Notes: generated by a model not told the origin, from the letters alone. 64,000 bases of DNA from Actinomycetospora chiangmaiensis DSM 45062 (GCF_000379625.1 NZ_KB903229.1:228247-292246); one strand, 5' to 3'. Shown: positions 1 to 7,928, counted from the stretch's first letter. Program-made: numbers and translations.

Positions 1-604
1 GCGCGGACTTGTTGAACACGAGGTTGCCGTGCCGGTCGCCCTTCGCGGCGCGCACGATGCCGTAGTCGATGTCCAGCGCGGTCTCGAGCACGTGGGCCTT
101 GCGCCGGCGGGTGCCGTCGGCCTCGGTGACCTCGAACTCGCGGACCTCCTTGGCCGGGGAGGTCAGGACGATGTTCCCGTCGGCGTCGTAGCGCCAGGGC
201 AGGCCGCCCTCCGCGATCATCGTGCCGACGCCGGCCGGAGTGTAGAAGGCGGGGACGCCGGTGCCCGCGGCGCGCAGCCGCTCGGCCAGGGTGCCCTGCG
301 GGTTGAGCTCGACCTCGATCTCGCCGCCGAGGTACTGACGCGCGAACTCCTTGTTCTCGCCGATGTAGGAGGCGACGACCCGGGAGATGCGGTGCTGCTC
401 GAGCAGGACGCCCAGACCCCAGCCGTCGACGCCGCAGTTGTTCGAGGCGACCTTCAGGTCGGTCGCGTCGGTGCGGTTGAGGGCGTCGATCAGCACGATC
501 GGCACCCCGGACAGGCCGAAGCCGCCGACCGCCAACGAGGAGCCGCTCGCGATGTCGGCCACCGCCTCGTCGGCGCTCGCGACCACCTTGTCGATCTCGC
601 TCAT
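1..604 (-). CDS. pcaI: 3-oxoadipate/3-oxoacid CoA-transferase subunit A (3' end outside window)
   Basis: This would transfer CoA from succinyl-CoA to 3-oxoadipate, the last step before thiolysis in the beta-ketoadipate pathway. About 201 N-terminal residues are visible of roughly 230-250 usual for the alpha subunit. The N-terminal glycine-rich segment VGGFGLSGVP and the SNNCGVDGWGLG motif are typical of the SCOT/PcaI alpha subunit. The ATG lies at 602-604, 15 bases after the pcaD stop. The sequence alone does not separate PcaI from a succinyl-CoA:3-ketoacid transferase (ScoA). The catechol-pathway neighbours favour PcaI. The beta subunit and thiolase are expected to the left of the window. 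Confidence 0.8.
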   Translation of the reverse strand, partial: MSEIDKVVASADEAVADIASGSSLAVGGFGLSGVPIVLIDALNRTDATDLKVASNNCGVDGWGLGVLLEQHRISRVVASYIGENKEFARQYLGGEIEVELNPQGTLAERLRAAGTGVPAFYTPAGVGTMIAEGGLPWRYDADGNIVLTSPAKEVREFEVTEADGTRRRKAHVLETALDIDYGIVRAAKGDRHGNLVFNKSA

Positions 605-619
605 GCAGATCCTTCCGAT

Positions 620-1420
620 TCAGCTCGAGCCCTTCACGTGCTCGGCGAGCAGCGGGGTGACGATCTCGGGGCGTTGGTAGGACGCCAGGTGGGCCGCGTC
701 GGCCACGACCTCGAAGCGGGCGCCGGGGATGCCGTCGGCGAGCACCTGACCGTGCTCAGGCGGCGTCGCGGGGTCGTGCTCCCCGGAGATCACGAGGGTC
801 GGGGCGGCGATGTCCGCGAGGCGCGACCGGGAGTCCCAGCCCGCGATCGCGTCGCAGCACGCGGCGTAGCCCTCGGCCGGCGTCGCGGCGATCATGTCGC
901 GCATCGCGTTCCGGACGGCGGGTGCGGCCTCGGCGTAGGCCTCGGTGAACCACCGGGCCACCACGGCGTCGGCGATCGCGCCGGTCCCGTCCGCGCGGAC
1001 GGTGGCGGCGCGCTCCTGCCACGGCTGCGGGTCGCCGAAGCGGGCCGAGGTGCACACCAGCGCGAGGCTCGCGACCCGCTCGGGCGCGCCCAGGGCGATG
1101 GCCTGGCCGATCGCGCCGCCGAGGGAGACCCCGGCGAACGAGGCACGGGCGACGTCGAACCCGTCGAGGGTCTCCAGCACGTCGTCGGCGAGCTCCGCTA
1201 CGGAGTACGGCCCGTCGGGGACGGGGGAGGCCCCGTGGCCGCGGGTGTCGACCGTGATGACCCGGTGCTCGACCGCCAGGTCCCGCCGCTGCGGGGCCCA
1301 CATGTCGACGGTGGAGCCGAGCGAGCACAGCAGCACGAGCGCGGGCGCGTCGCGCGGCCCTTCGTCGGTCACGTGGAGACGCACTCGGACACCCTCCCGT
1401 ATCGGGCGATGTGTGCCCAT
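620..1420 (-). CDS. pcaD: 3-oxoadipate enol-lactonase
   Basis: The enzyme hydrolyses 3-oxoadipate enol-lactone, the product of muconolactone isomerase, to 3-oxoadipate in the cytoplasm. The 266-residue protein has an alpha/beta-hydrolase fold with the nucleophile elbow GVSLGG (Ser about 99), an acid in GEHDP (about 216) and His in DAAHLAS (about 244). The start is taken as the ATG at 1418-1420, which has GGAAG just upstream. An in-frame GTG five codons earlier (1433) is possible but lacks a ribosome binding site. It stands alone and is not fused to a decarboxylase as in PcaL. It sits between catC and the CoA-transferase in one transcription unit. Confidence 0.85.
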   Translation of the reverse strand: MGTHRPIREGVRVRLHVTDEGPRDAPALVLLCSLGSTVDMWAPQRRDLAVEHRVITVDTRGHGASPVPDGPYSVAELADDVLETLDGFDVARASFAGVSLGGAIGQAIALGAPERVASLALVCTSARFGDPQPWQERAATVRADGTGAIADAVVARWFTEAYAEAAPAVRNAMRDMIAATPAEGYAACCDAIAGWDSRSRLADIAAPTLVISGEHDPATPPEHGQVLADGIPGARFEVVADAAHLASYQRPEIVTPLLAEHVKGSS

Positions 1421-1451
1421 GGGACTTCCGGCCACCGGCAGTGTGCGCCGC

Positions 1452-1733
1452 TCACACGTCCAGCTTCGAGGGGTGCCGCGTCAGGGCGGTCACCTCGATC
1501 TCCATGTACGGGAACAGCGGCAGGCTCGAGAGCAGCTCGTGGAGCTCGTCGCCGGAGTCCACGTCGAACCGGCTGACGTTCGCGTACCGCCCGACCACGC
1601 GCCACAACTCCGGCCACTTCCCGGACCGCTGGATCTCGTGCGCCCGCTCCCGCTCCCGGGCGCGCAGGTCGTCGGCGACCTCCGGCGGCATGTCGTGGGG
1701 CAGGCGGACGTCCATGCGGACGAGGAACTGCAC
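1452..1733 (-). CDS. catC: muconolactone delta-isomerase
   Basis: The protein isomerises muconolactone to 3-oxoadipate enol-lactone. It is 93 residues, the usual size for this small ferredoxin-like, oligomeric enzyme. The N-terminus QFLVRMDVRLPHDMP is diagnostic for the family, and the C-terminal half contains the usual LFPYMEIEVTALTRHPS pattern. I chose the GTG at 1731-1733 because a GGGAG sequence precedes it and because the family starts right at this residue; an upstream ATG would add 17 unrelated residues. It lies 78 bases after catB and 16 bases before pcaD. Confidence 0.88.
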   Translation of the reverse strand: MQFLVRMDVRLPHDMPPEVADDLRARERERAHEIQRSGKWPELWRVVGRYANVSRFDVDSGDELHELLSSLPLFPYMEIEVTALTRHPSKLDV

Positions 1734-1776
1734 GGGTGGCTCCCAGTTCGACGGTGTGGCTTTCCTGCCACTGGAT

Positions 1777-1793
1777 GACAGCAACGACGCTTC
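1777..1793. repeat. single arm of a palindromic element found complete at 53.5 kb
   Basis: The 17 bases gacagcaacgacgcttc are identical to the right arm of the perfect hairpin at 53532-53572. The preceding tttcctgccactgg (1761-1774) also occurs inside the large palindrome at 57.6 kb (57673-57686). Here the opposite arm is absent, so no strong hairpin can form. It lies in the 78-base gap between catB and catC and looks like a decayed or partial copy. Confidence 0.65.
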
Positions 1794-1811
1794 GCTGCCG
1801 AGAGGGGTGGG

Positions 1812-2912
1812 CTACTGGTCGACGCGGTAGTGGGCGAGCTTGTCGGGGTCGATCGTCGCGCCCAGGCCCGGGACCTGCCGGGCGGCGAGGCGGCCGCCGG
1901 TGATCACCGGGGGCTCGGCGAGGACGTCGTCGGTCATGAGCAGGAAGTTGGTGACCTCGACGGGGTGGCGGGCCAGGGCGGCGAGGCCGCAGCCGAGCGC
2001 CGTCGACGCGACGGTGTTGACCATGCCGTCGATCTGGTTGCCGACCATCGTCGTGACGCCCAGGCCCTCGCAGAGCCCGACGATCTTCGCGGACTCGGTG
2101 AAGCCGGTCCGGGCGACCTTGACGCTGATGGCGTGGGCGTCGCCGTCGAGCAGGGAGCGCGCGACACCGCCGAGGGTGATCGTCGACTCGTCGCCGACGA
2201 CCGGGATCGGGGAGGTCGCGACGATGCGGCGGCGGCCGAGGACGTCGTCGGCGGGGTTGGGCTCCTCGAGCATCGTCACGCCGTGGTCGGCGAGCCGGCG
2301 GGCTCCGATCAGGGCGGTGTCGGCGTCCCAGCCGCGGTTGGCGTCGGCGTAGAGCTCGACGTGGTCGCCGAGCTCGGCCCGCAGCGCCCGCACGGCGGCG
2401 AGGTCGACGCCCAGCTCGCGGCCCACCTTGACCTTGAACGCCTCGACGCCGTGCTCGTCGCGCATCTCCACCGCGTCGGCGACCATTTCGCCCGGCGTGC
2501 CCAGCCCGATCATGTGGGCGACCCGGATCTCGTCGGCGGCGTGGCCGAGCAGCACGTGCACCGGCTGCCCGCAGGCCTGCCCGACGAGGTCCCACAGCGC
2601 GGTGTCGACGGCGCCCTTGGCCGCGTTGTTGGCGACGGTGCGCCGCAGGTCGGCCCGGATGCGCTCGCGGGCGAACGGGTCGGCGCCGACGAGGACCGGG
2701 GCGAACAGGTCGCGGACCACCGCGACGACCGAGGCGGCGGTCTCGCCGTAGGTGTAGGGCCGCGGCGGGGCCTCGCCGACGCCCACGAGGCCGTCGTCGG
2801 TGGTGATCCGGACGAGCACGTGGTCGGCGGCGGTGACCGCGCCGCTGGCGAAGGCGAAGGGCCGGCGGTAGGGGACGGACAGCGGGATCGCCTCGACGGT
2901 CGCGATCTTCAT
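1812..2912 (-). CDS. catB: muconate cycloisomerase
   Basis: The enzyme cycloisomerises cis,cis-muconate to muconolactone. The 366-residue protein belongs to the muconate-lactonising branch of the enolase superfamily. Visible catalytic features are the KVK pair (Lys160 and Lys162), metal ligands at Asp190 (YADAN), Glu216 (LEEP) and Asp241 (VGDES), and the opposite-face lysine Lys265 (SVKVARTG). The ATG at 2910-2912 follows GGAGAC at good spacing. It overlaps the catR stop by four bases (ATGA), so the two are probably translationally coupled. A dipeptide epimerase is an alternative for this fold, but the neighbourhood argues against it. Confidence 0.88.
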   Translation of the reverse strand: MKIATVEAIPLSVPYRRPFAFASGAVTAADHVLVRITTDDGLVGVGEAPPRPYTYGETAASVVAVVRDLFAPVLVGADPFARERIRADLRRTVANNAAKGAVDTALWDLVGQACGQPVHVLLGHAADEIRVAHMIGLGTPGEMVADAVEMRDEHGVEAFKVKVGRELGVDLAAVRALRAELGDHVELYADANRGWDADTALIGARRLADHGVTMLEEPNPADDVLGRRRIVATSPIPVVGDESTITLGGVARSLLDGDAHAISVKVARTGFTESAKIVGLCEGLGVTTMVGNQIDGMVNTVASTALGCGLAALARHPVEVTNFLLMTDDVLAEPPVITGGRLAARQVPGLGATIDPDKLAHYRVDQ

Positions 2913-3802
2913 GGGTGGGTCTCCTGGGGCGGGCGGAGCAGGACGGCGAGGGCGCGGGCGAGGGCGGGGGAGGGGTCGTCGGAGCGCCAGCCGAGGGCGA
3001 CGTCGGTGGTCACCCCGGTGTCGGCGAGGGGTCGGTACCGCACGCCCTCGACGGTGACGGCGAGGACGGACTCCGGGAGCAGGGCGACCCCGAGACCGGC
3101 CGCGACCAGGGCGAGCACGGTCGAGGTCTGGGTGGCCTCGTGGGTGTGGCGGGGGACGAACCCGGCGGCCCGGCAGGCGCGGTCGGCGGCCGCACCGACC
3201 ACCGAGCCCGGGGCCGCGTAGACGACGAAGTCGGCGTCGGCGAGGTCCGCGAGCCCGACCGGGTCCGCCCCCGGGGTGGGAGACGCGGCGGGTTCGGCCA
3301 GGACGAGGCCCTCGCGGGCCAGGACGTGGGTCCGCAGGCTCTCGTCGCGGACCGGGGGCCGGAGCACCGCGAGGTCGATGCGGTGGTCGGTCAGCGCCGC
3401 CTCGAGGTCGGGCGTGAGCATCTCGGTGCGGAAGCTCAGCGCCAGGCCGGGCAGGGCGGCCGAGAGCCGTCGGACGAGGTCGGGGACGTGGCGGTAGGTG
3501 GCGAGCCCGGTGGCCCCGACCCGCAGCGCCCCGAGGTCGCCCGCGGCCACCCGCGACACCTGGTCGCGGGCGGCCGAGACCGACTCGAGGATCCGGACGG
3601 CCTCCGGCAGCAGCGTCTCGCCCGCGGCCGTGAGGTCGACCCGCCGGGTGGTCCGCTCGAACAGCGGCGTCCCGAGGTGCGACTCCAGCTGCCGGATGGC
3701 CTGCGAGAGCGGCGACTGCGCGATGTGCAGCTCCTCGGCGGCCCGGCCGAAGTGCCGCGTCCGGGCCACCGTCACGAAGTAACGCAGCTGCCGGAGGTCC
3801 AC
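2909..3802 (-). CDS. catR: LysR-type regulator of the catechol operon
   Basis: A 297-residue LysR-family activator starts with GTG. Residues 1-60 form the winged helix-turn-helix (MDLRQLRYFVTVARTRHFGR, then QSPLSQAIRQLE), followed by a two-lobed inducer-binding domain. CatR proteins respond to cis,cis-muconate and activate cat genes. Here the gene is inside the operon between catA and catB, in the same direction, whereas catR is usually divergent from its targets. This arrangement suggests positive feedback. A candidate LysR site lies upstream of the first gene of the operon at 6706-6728. Confidence 0.8.
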   Translation of the reverse strand: MDLRQLRYFVTVARTRHFGRAAEELHIAQSPLSQAIRQLESHLGTPLFERTTRRVDLTAAGETLLPEAVRILESVSAARDQVSRVAAGDLGALRVGATGLATYRHVPDLVRRLSAALPGLALSFRTEMLTPDLEAALTDHRIDLAVLRPPVRDESLRTHVLAREGLVLAEPAASPTPGADPVGLADLADADFVVYAAPGSVVGAAADRACRAAGFVPRHTHEATQTSTVLALVAAGLGVALLPESVLAVTVEGVRYRPLADTGVTTDVALGWRSDDPSPALARALAVLLRPPQETHP

Positions 3803-3814
3803 CGTGCTCCCGTC

Positions 3815-3844
3815 GGTCGAGCTCCGCCGCGCTGCGTCTCCCGG
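3815..3844. repeat. 30-bp repeat element, intergenic copy
   Basis: This block begins ggtcgagctccgc and ends gctgcgtctcccgg. It matches the copy at 59211-59240 at 27-28 of 30 positions and shares both ends with a longer copy at 58904-58952. Here it fills most of the 44-base gap between catA and catR. The other two copies lie inside a monooxygenase reading frame. It looks like a small dispersed element of unknown mobility. Confidence 0.7.
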
Positions 3845-3846
3845 AC

Positions 3847-4716
3847 TCAGGCGTCGCGCTCGAGCACGAAGTCCCGGTCGGAGCGGACCTCGGCACCGTT
3901 CCCCGTCGGCTGCGGGTCGAGCGTGAGCTCCGGCTTGTCGGCCGAGGCGACGTCGTTGCCGAGGTAGGGGTCACCGGTGAAGAACAGCTGGGTGGTCAGG
4001 GTCCGGTGGCCCGGCGCGGAGACCAGCAGGTGGATGTGCGCGGGGCGCCACGGGCTCCAGCCGGCCGCCAGCGTCATCTTCCCGGTCGGACCGTCCAGCG
4101 GGATCGTGTACGGCGCCGGCTTGCGGGTGTGGATCTCGTAGCGGCCCTGGTCGTCACAGGTGACCACGCCGCGCAGGTTCCCGGCCGGCGGCTTCGCGGC
4201 GAAGCCGGAGTACCAGCCCTCGTCGTCGGTGTGCCAGATGTCGACGGTCGCGCCGGCCAGCGGCGTGCCGTCGGTGTCGGTGACCTGCCCGGCCAGGATC
4301 ATCGGGGTGCCGGGCTCGTCGTCGCGCATCGGCAGCGTGGCCGGCGAGTCGAGCTGCGCCTGCCCGTCGAGCCAGAACGGGCCGAGGATCGTGCCGACGG
4401 ACCCCTGCTGGGTCTCGGCGGCGACCTTCTCGACCTCGAACTCGAGGTAGACGTCGAGGAACAGCGGCCACTCCCCGGTGTCGGAGACGCTGATGAGCCA
4501 GCGCTTGAACGCGTCGAACTCCTCGTAGGTGACCTTCTGCTCGCGGATGGCGGCGCGGATGCCCTCGAGGGCGGCGCCCACGACGGCGGAGACGCGCGCG
4601 GGGTCGGCGCTGCCACCCGCCGTCCGGAAGGTGGCCGCGCCGGAGCGGGCGATGTCGGTGGCGTGCGAGCCGGCGGTGGCGGCGTCGGAGACGGACTGGT
4701 CCTCGGTGGTGGTCAT
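3847..4716 (-). CDS. catA: catechol 1,2-dioxygenase (intradiol)
   Basis: The enzyme cleaves catechol to cis,cis-muconate with O2 and non-haem Fe(III). The 289-residue protein has the N-terminal helical dimerisation domain (about 35-105) and the intradiol beta-sandwich. The four iron ligands are visible: Tyr169 (DEGWYSG), Tyr193 (GRYEIHT), His227 and His229 (RPAHIHLLV). The ATG at 4714-4716 has GAGGGA upstream and overlaps the end of the salicylate hydroxylase gene by four bases. The overlap implies that hydroxylase and ring-cleavage enzyme are made together. The reading frame stays open further upstream, but that extension is an Arg/Pro-rich shadow. Confidence 0.92.
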   Translation of the reverse strand: MTTTEDQSVSDAATAGSHATDIARSGAATFRTAGGSADPARVSAVVGAALEGIRAAIREQKVTYEEFDAFKRWLISVSDTGEWPLFLDVYLEFEVEKVAAETQQGSVGTILGPFWLDGQAQLDSPATLPMRDDEPGTPMILAGQVTDTDGTPLAGATVDIWHTDDEGWYSGFAAKPPAGNLRGVVTCDDQGRYEIHTRKPAPYTIPLDGPTGKMTLAAGWSPWRPAHIHLLVSAPGHRTLTTQLFFTGDPYLGNDVASADKPELTLDPQPTGNGAEVRSDRDFVLERDA

Positions 4717-5903
4717 GCTGGTTCCCTCGTGCTGGTGGTGACGGCGCTGTCGGTGATGGCGGAGTGGTCGTGGACCCAGGCGTTGGCGTCGAGGTAGCCC
4801 GCGAAGCGCGCGTCGCGCGCCTTCAGGCCGTCGACGTCGTCGTCGGGGAGGTGCAGGAGCGTCCCGGTCTCCCAGGCGCTGGTGGAGACGGCGCGGGTGC
4901 GGGCGCGGCGTCGGCGGGGATAGGCGGCGAGGGCCTCGTCGGGACCGGTGGCGGCCAGCAGGTCGGCGAGCACGACGGCGTCCTCGATCGACTGGTTGGC
5001 GCCCTGGCCGTGGTGGGGGAGCATCGCGTGGCACGCGTCGCCGATGAGTGCGACCCGGTCCCGGGTCCACCGGGTCAGGTGCGGCTGCGAGAGCAGCGGC
5101 CAGCGCGGGCTCTGCGGGACGGCGGCGAGCATCTCGACGACGGCGGGGTGCCAGCCCTCGAAGGCCGCGAGGAGTTCGCCGTCGGGAACCTCCTTGTTCC
5201 CGCCCTGCCACTCGTCCGGGCCGCAGAGCACGGCGAAGAAGTTGACCGTGTCGTCGTCGCGCTCCACACCGCCGAGGGCGTAGTGCAGGAGGTGGGCGTG
5301 CGGGCCCGCCCAGAACTGGATGGCCAGCGGGTCGGGCAGCGACGGCAGCGCCGAGCGGGGCACCAGGCCGCGGAAGGCACTGGTGCCCGAGTAGCGCGGC
5401 CCCTCCCCCGGGGCGACGAAGTCGCGGACGACGGAGTGCACGCCGTCGGCGCCGACGACGACGTCGGCGGTCACGGTGGAGCCGTCGGTGAACGCGATCG
5501 ACCGCCCGTCGTCGCCGATGCCGGCGACCGCCCGGGAGAGGTGAAGGTGCTCCTCGCCGAACGCGCGGGCGAGGCCCTGCTGCAGGTCGACGCGGTGGAT
5601 GCCCCAGTAGGGCGCGCCGAACCGGCCGCGGTACTCCTGCCCGCCGGGGTGGGCGGCGATCTGCTCGCCGGTGCGGCCGTCGCGGTAGATGAGCGCGGAG
5701 GGCATCGTCGAGACCCGGTCGAGGGCCTCCCCGACGCCCAGGCGGTACAGCTCCCGGGTGCCGTTCGCCGAGAGCGCGACCGCGGCCCCGACCTCCCGCA
5801 GTTCGTCGGCGCGCTCGTAGAGGTCGACGGCGATCCCCCGGGCCCGCAGTGCGAGCCCGAGGGTCAGCCCGCCGATCCCGGCACCGACGACGGCGACCCT
5901 CAT
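4713..5903 (-). CDS. FAD-dependent salicylate 1-hydroxylase-like monooxygenase
   Basis: This class A flavoprotein monooxygenase is 396 residues. It carries the Rossmann GAGIGG motif at 7-12, the GADGVHS motif at 151-157 and the second FAD motif GDACHAMLP at about 288-296, followed by HHGQGANQSIEDA. Salicylate 1-hydroxylases decarboxylate and hydroxylate salicylate to catechol using NAD(P)H. Translational overlap with catA at the 3' end and with an esterase gene at the 5' end makes salicylate the best substrate guess. A 3-hydroxybenzoate or other hydroxybenzoate hydroxylase cannot be excluded from sequence alone. Confidence 0.78.
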   Translation of the reverse strand: MRVAVVGAGIGGLTLGLALRARGIAVDLYERADELREVGAAVALSANGTRELYRLGVGEALDRVSTMPSALIYRDGRTGEQIAAHPGGQEYRGRFGAPYWGIHRVDLQQGLARAFGEEHLHLSRAVAGIGDDGRSIAFTDGSTVTADVVVGADGVHSVVRDFVAPGEGPRYSGTSAFRGLVPRSALPSLPDPLAIQFWAGPHAHLLHYALGGVERDDDTVNFFAVLCGPDEWQGGNKEVPDGELLAAFEGWHPAVVEMLAAVPQSPRWPLLSQPHLTRWTRDRVALIGDACHAMLPHHGQGANQSIEDAVVLADLLAATGPDEALAAYPRRRRARTRAVSTSAWETGTLLHLPDDDVDGLKARDARFAGYLDANAWVHDHSAITDSAVTTSTREPA

Positions 5904-6622
5904 CCGACCGCCTTCAGGAACGCGTCGGTGAGCTCGCCGGGGCGGGTGAAGTTGGCCTCGTGGCTGCCCGGTGCCTCGATCGCGGTGACGCCGAGACGCT
6001 CCGGGAAGCGCGTCCACCCGTACTCGCCGGGCGGCAGCGCGACGTCGTCGACGGAGAGGACGTAGGCGCTGGGTACGTCGAGGTCGAAGAACGGCTTCTG
6101 GTTCGGCGCCTCCGAGAAGGCGCCCATCGGCTGCGGGGCGAGCAGGCCGAACACGGCGCGCTGCGCGTCCTCGCTCGCGTCCTGCATGAACGCGCCGGCC
6201 CACACCTCGAAGGGCAGCGAGACGGTGTTCTGCTCGCCGCTCGCCGCGGCCTGGGCGCTGAACAGCTCCGCGTAGTGCGGCGGGACGGCGTCCATGAGCG
6301 ACTCGCCGTCCTGCGGGACGAAGGCGCTCCAGAAGACGTTCCGCTTCAGGCGGGGCGCGATGCGGGGCGCGGCGCCGCAGACGACGTAGCCGCCCCAGCT
6401 GTGCCCGAGCAGCGTGACGTCCCGCAGGTCCTCGCGCTCGACGAGGTCGACCACCGCGTCGGCGCAGTCGGTCAGGGTGATCCCGCGGGGATCGTCGCCG
6501 AGGTCCAGCCCCGGCAGGGTCGGGGTGTACACCCGGTGCCCCGCGGCCCGCAGCTTCGTGGCCACGGGCCGCCAGCTCCAGCCGCCGTGCCACGCGCCGG
6601 TGATCAGGACGAAGGTCTCCAC
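5900..6622 (-). CDS. alpha/beta-hydrolase esterase related to plant methyl esterases
   Basis: The 240-residue protein has the opening FVLITGAWHGGWSWRPV, which resembles the SABP2/methyl-esterase and methylketone-synthase family. A catalytic triad is visible: Ser75 (GHSWGG), Asp192 or 193 (LSVDD) and His221 (PGSHEANF). The GTG at 6620-6622 is preceded by AGGAGG nine bases upstream; the longer upstream frame has no such signal. It is the first gene of the salicylate operon and overlaps the hydroxylase by four bases. I infer that it releases salicylate from an ester such as methyl salicylate. This substrate is not proven by the sequence. Confidence 0.7.
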   Translation of the reverse strand: METFVLITGAWHGGWSWRPVATKLRAAGHRVYTPTLPGLDLGDDPRGITLTDCADAVVDLVEREDLRDVTLLGHSWGGYVVCGAAPRIAPRLKRNVFWSAFVPQDGESLMDAVPPHYAELFSAQAAASGEQNTVSLPFEVWAGAFMQDASEDAQRAVFGLLAPQPMGAFSEAPNQKPFFDLDVPSAYVLSVDDVALPPGEYGWTRFPERLGVTAIEAPGSHEANFTRPGELTDAFLKAVG

Positions 6623-6694
6623 GCTGAACGGCCTCCTGTCGTGTGGGTCTCGACGTGCAGCGTGACACGGGTCATCCCGGAGGAGAAAGCACAG

Positions 6695-6728
6695 AATCGC
6701 GCACGATTGAGATGCACGACGTCTGAAT
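6695..6728. promoter_or_regulatory. inverted repeats upstream of the salicylate operon (candidate CatR site)
   Basis: Two overlapping dyads sit in the 181-base divergent region. One is aatcg-N4-cgatt (6695-6708). The other is attgaga-N9-tctgaat (6706-6728), with arms matching at six of seven positions. The second has the size and T-N11-A character of a LysR-family binding site and lies about 85-105 bases upstream of the esterase start. CatR, encoded within the operon, is the natural candidate to bind it. Confidence 0.4.
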
Positions 6729-6738
6729 CCCGATCCGG

Positions 6739-6768
6739 TTGACTCGTCGTCGGGAATCCCCCTAGCTT
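6739..6768 (+). promoter_or_regulatory. sigma-A-type promoter of the MetE-like gene
   Basis: A -35 hexamer ttgact (6739-6744) and a -10 hexamer tagctt (6763-6768) are separated by 18 bases. This fits the actinobacterial TTGACN/TANNNT consensus. The predicted start is near 6776, inside the palindrome at 6771-6790, giving a leader of about 28 bases with a purine-rich ribosome binding site. Confidence 0.6.
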
Positions 6769-6770
6769 CA

Positions 6771-6790
6771 CCTGAACTGTTCGGTTCAGG
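6771..6790. promoter_or_regulatory. palindromic operator over the transcription start
   Basis: The 20 bases cctgaactgttcggttcagg contain perfect 7-base inverted arms (cctgaac/gttcagg). The site sits directly downstream of the predicted -10 box, where a bound repressor would block transcription. The size and form suit a TetR-family dimer. The TetR gene at 7906-8490, convergent with the controlled gene, is the likely partner. Confidence 0.55.
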
Positions 6791-6803
6791 AAAAGAGGAC
6801 GCC

Positions 6804-7928
6804 GTGGTCCGCATCCGCACGACGCACGTCGGGAGCCTCCCGCGCCCGACCGCCCTGCTCGACCTGCTCGCCGACCCGCAGGCCGACCCGGCCGCGCGGG
6901 ACGCCGCCACCCGCGACGCCGTGGCGGGCATCGTCGCGGCCCAGCAGGAGCACGGGATCGACGTGGTGACCGACGGCGAGATGGGCAAGCTCGGCTTCTT
7001 CAGCTACGTCACCGAACGTCTCGGCGGGCTGGAGCGTCGGCCCGGTGCCGAGACGGTCTACAGCTTCGCCGCGGAGCAGGAGGCGTTCCCGGAGTACTAC
7101 GAGCGGTACTTCGCGCAGGCGATGATGGGCGGCACCGTCGGGACGATCGAGCCGGTGGTGTGCACCGGGCCGCTCGTCTACCAGGGGGAGGCGGCGCTCC
7201 GGCGCGATCTCGACAACCTCGCGGCGGCCGTCGACCCCGCGGACGCCTTCGTCCCGTCGATCGCGCCGAGCGGCGTCGGGGTGAACGAGTACTACGACAC
7301 CGAGGAGGCCTACTACTTCGCCGTCGCGGACGCGCTGCACACCGAGTACCGGGCGATCGTCGACGCCGGGTTCACGCTGCAGGTCGACGATCCGTTCCTC
7401 ACCGAGATCTTCAGCTTCCACGGGTACGACGAGGCGCAGCGTGACCGCCGGGGCCGGATGTACGTCGAGGCGGTCAACCACGCGCTGCGCGGCATCCCGG
7501 CCGAGCGGGTCCGGTTCCACACCTGCTACTCGATCAACGAGGGCCCCCGGGTGTTCGACGTGCCGTTGGCCGACGTCATCGACCTCGTGCTCGCCGTGAA
7601 CGCCCGGTACGTGTCGTTCGAGGCCGCCAACCCCCGCCACGAGCACGAGTACCACCTCTGGGAGACCGTGGCGCTGCCGGCGGACAAGGTGCTCGTGCCG
7701 GGCGTCATCACCCACGCCTCCAACATCGTCGAACACCCGGAGCTGATCGCCGAGCGCCTGGAGCGGTTCGCCCGGCTCGTCGGCCCGGAGCGGGTGATGG
7801 CCGGCGCCGACTGCGGCTTCTCCTCCCAGGCGACCTACCGTCCGGAGGTGGACGAGCGGGTCATGTGGGCCAAGTTCGACGCGATGGCCGAGGGCGCCCG
7901 CCTCGTCAGCGCCCGGCTCCGCCGATGA
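6804..7928 (+). CDS. MetE/UROD-like zinc methyltransferase-family protein
   Basis: The 374-residue protein corresponds to the C-terminal catalytic half of cobalamin-independent methionine synthase. It begins RTTHVGSLPRP, and the zinc ligands are His239-x-Cys241 (FHTCYS) with Cys337 (GADCGF). Stand-alone proteins of this size are not full methionine synthases. The family includes epoxyalkane:coenzyme M transferases and catabolic methyl or alkyl transferases. The GTG start follows AAGAGGA. It is transcribed away from the salicylate operon under a probable TetR operator, which suggests substrate-inducible catabolism rather than methionine synthesis. The thiol acceptor is unknown. Confidence 0.65.
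   Translation: MVRIRTTHVGSLPRPTALLDLLADPQADPAARDAATRDAVAGIVAAQQEHGIDVVTDGEMGKLGFFSYVTERLGGLERRPGAETVYSFAAEQEAFPEYYERYFAQAMMGGTVGTIEPVVCTGPLVYQGEAALRRDLDNLAAAVDPADAFVPSIAPSGVGVNEYYDTEEAYYFAVADALHTEYRAIVDAGFTLQVDDPFLTEIFSFHGYDEAQRDRRGRMYVEAVNHALRGIPAERVRFHTCYSINEGPRVFDVPLADVIDLVLAVNARYVSFEAANPRHEHEYHLWETVALPADKVLVPGVITHASNIVEHPELIAERLERFARLVGPERVMAGADCGFSSQATYRPEVDERVMWAKFDAMAEGARLVSARLRR

Noticed and set aside
1369-2595. Long minus-strand frame of 408 codons across catC and catB
   Set aside because: Composition is Arg/Pro-rich and it lies out of frame with two well-recognised enzymes, so it is a shadow.
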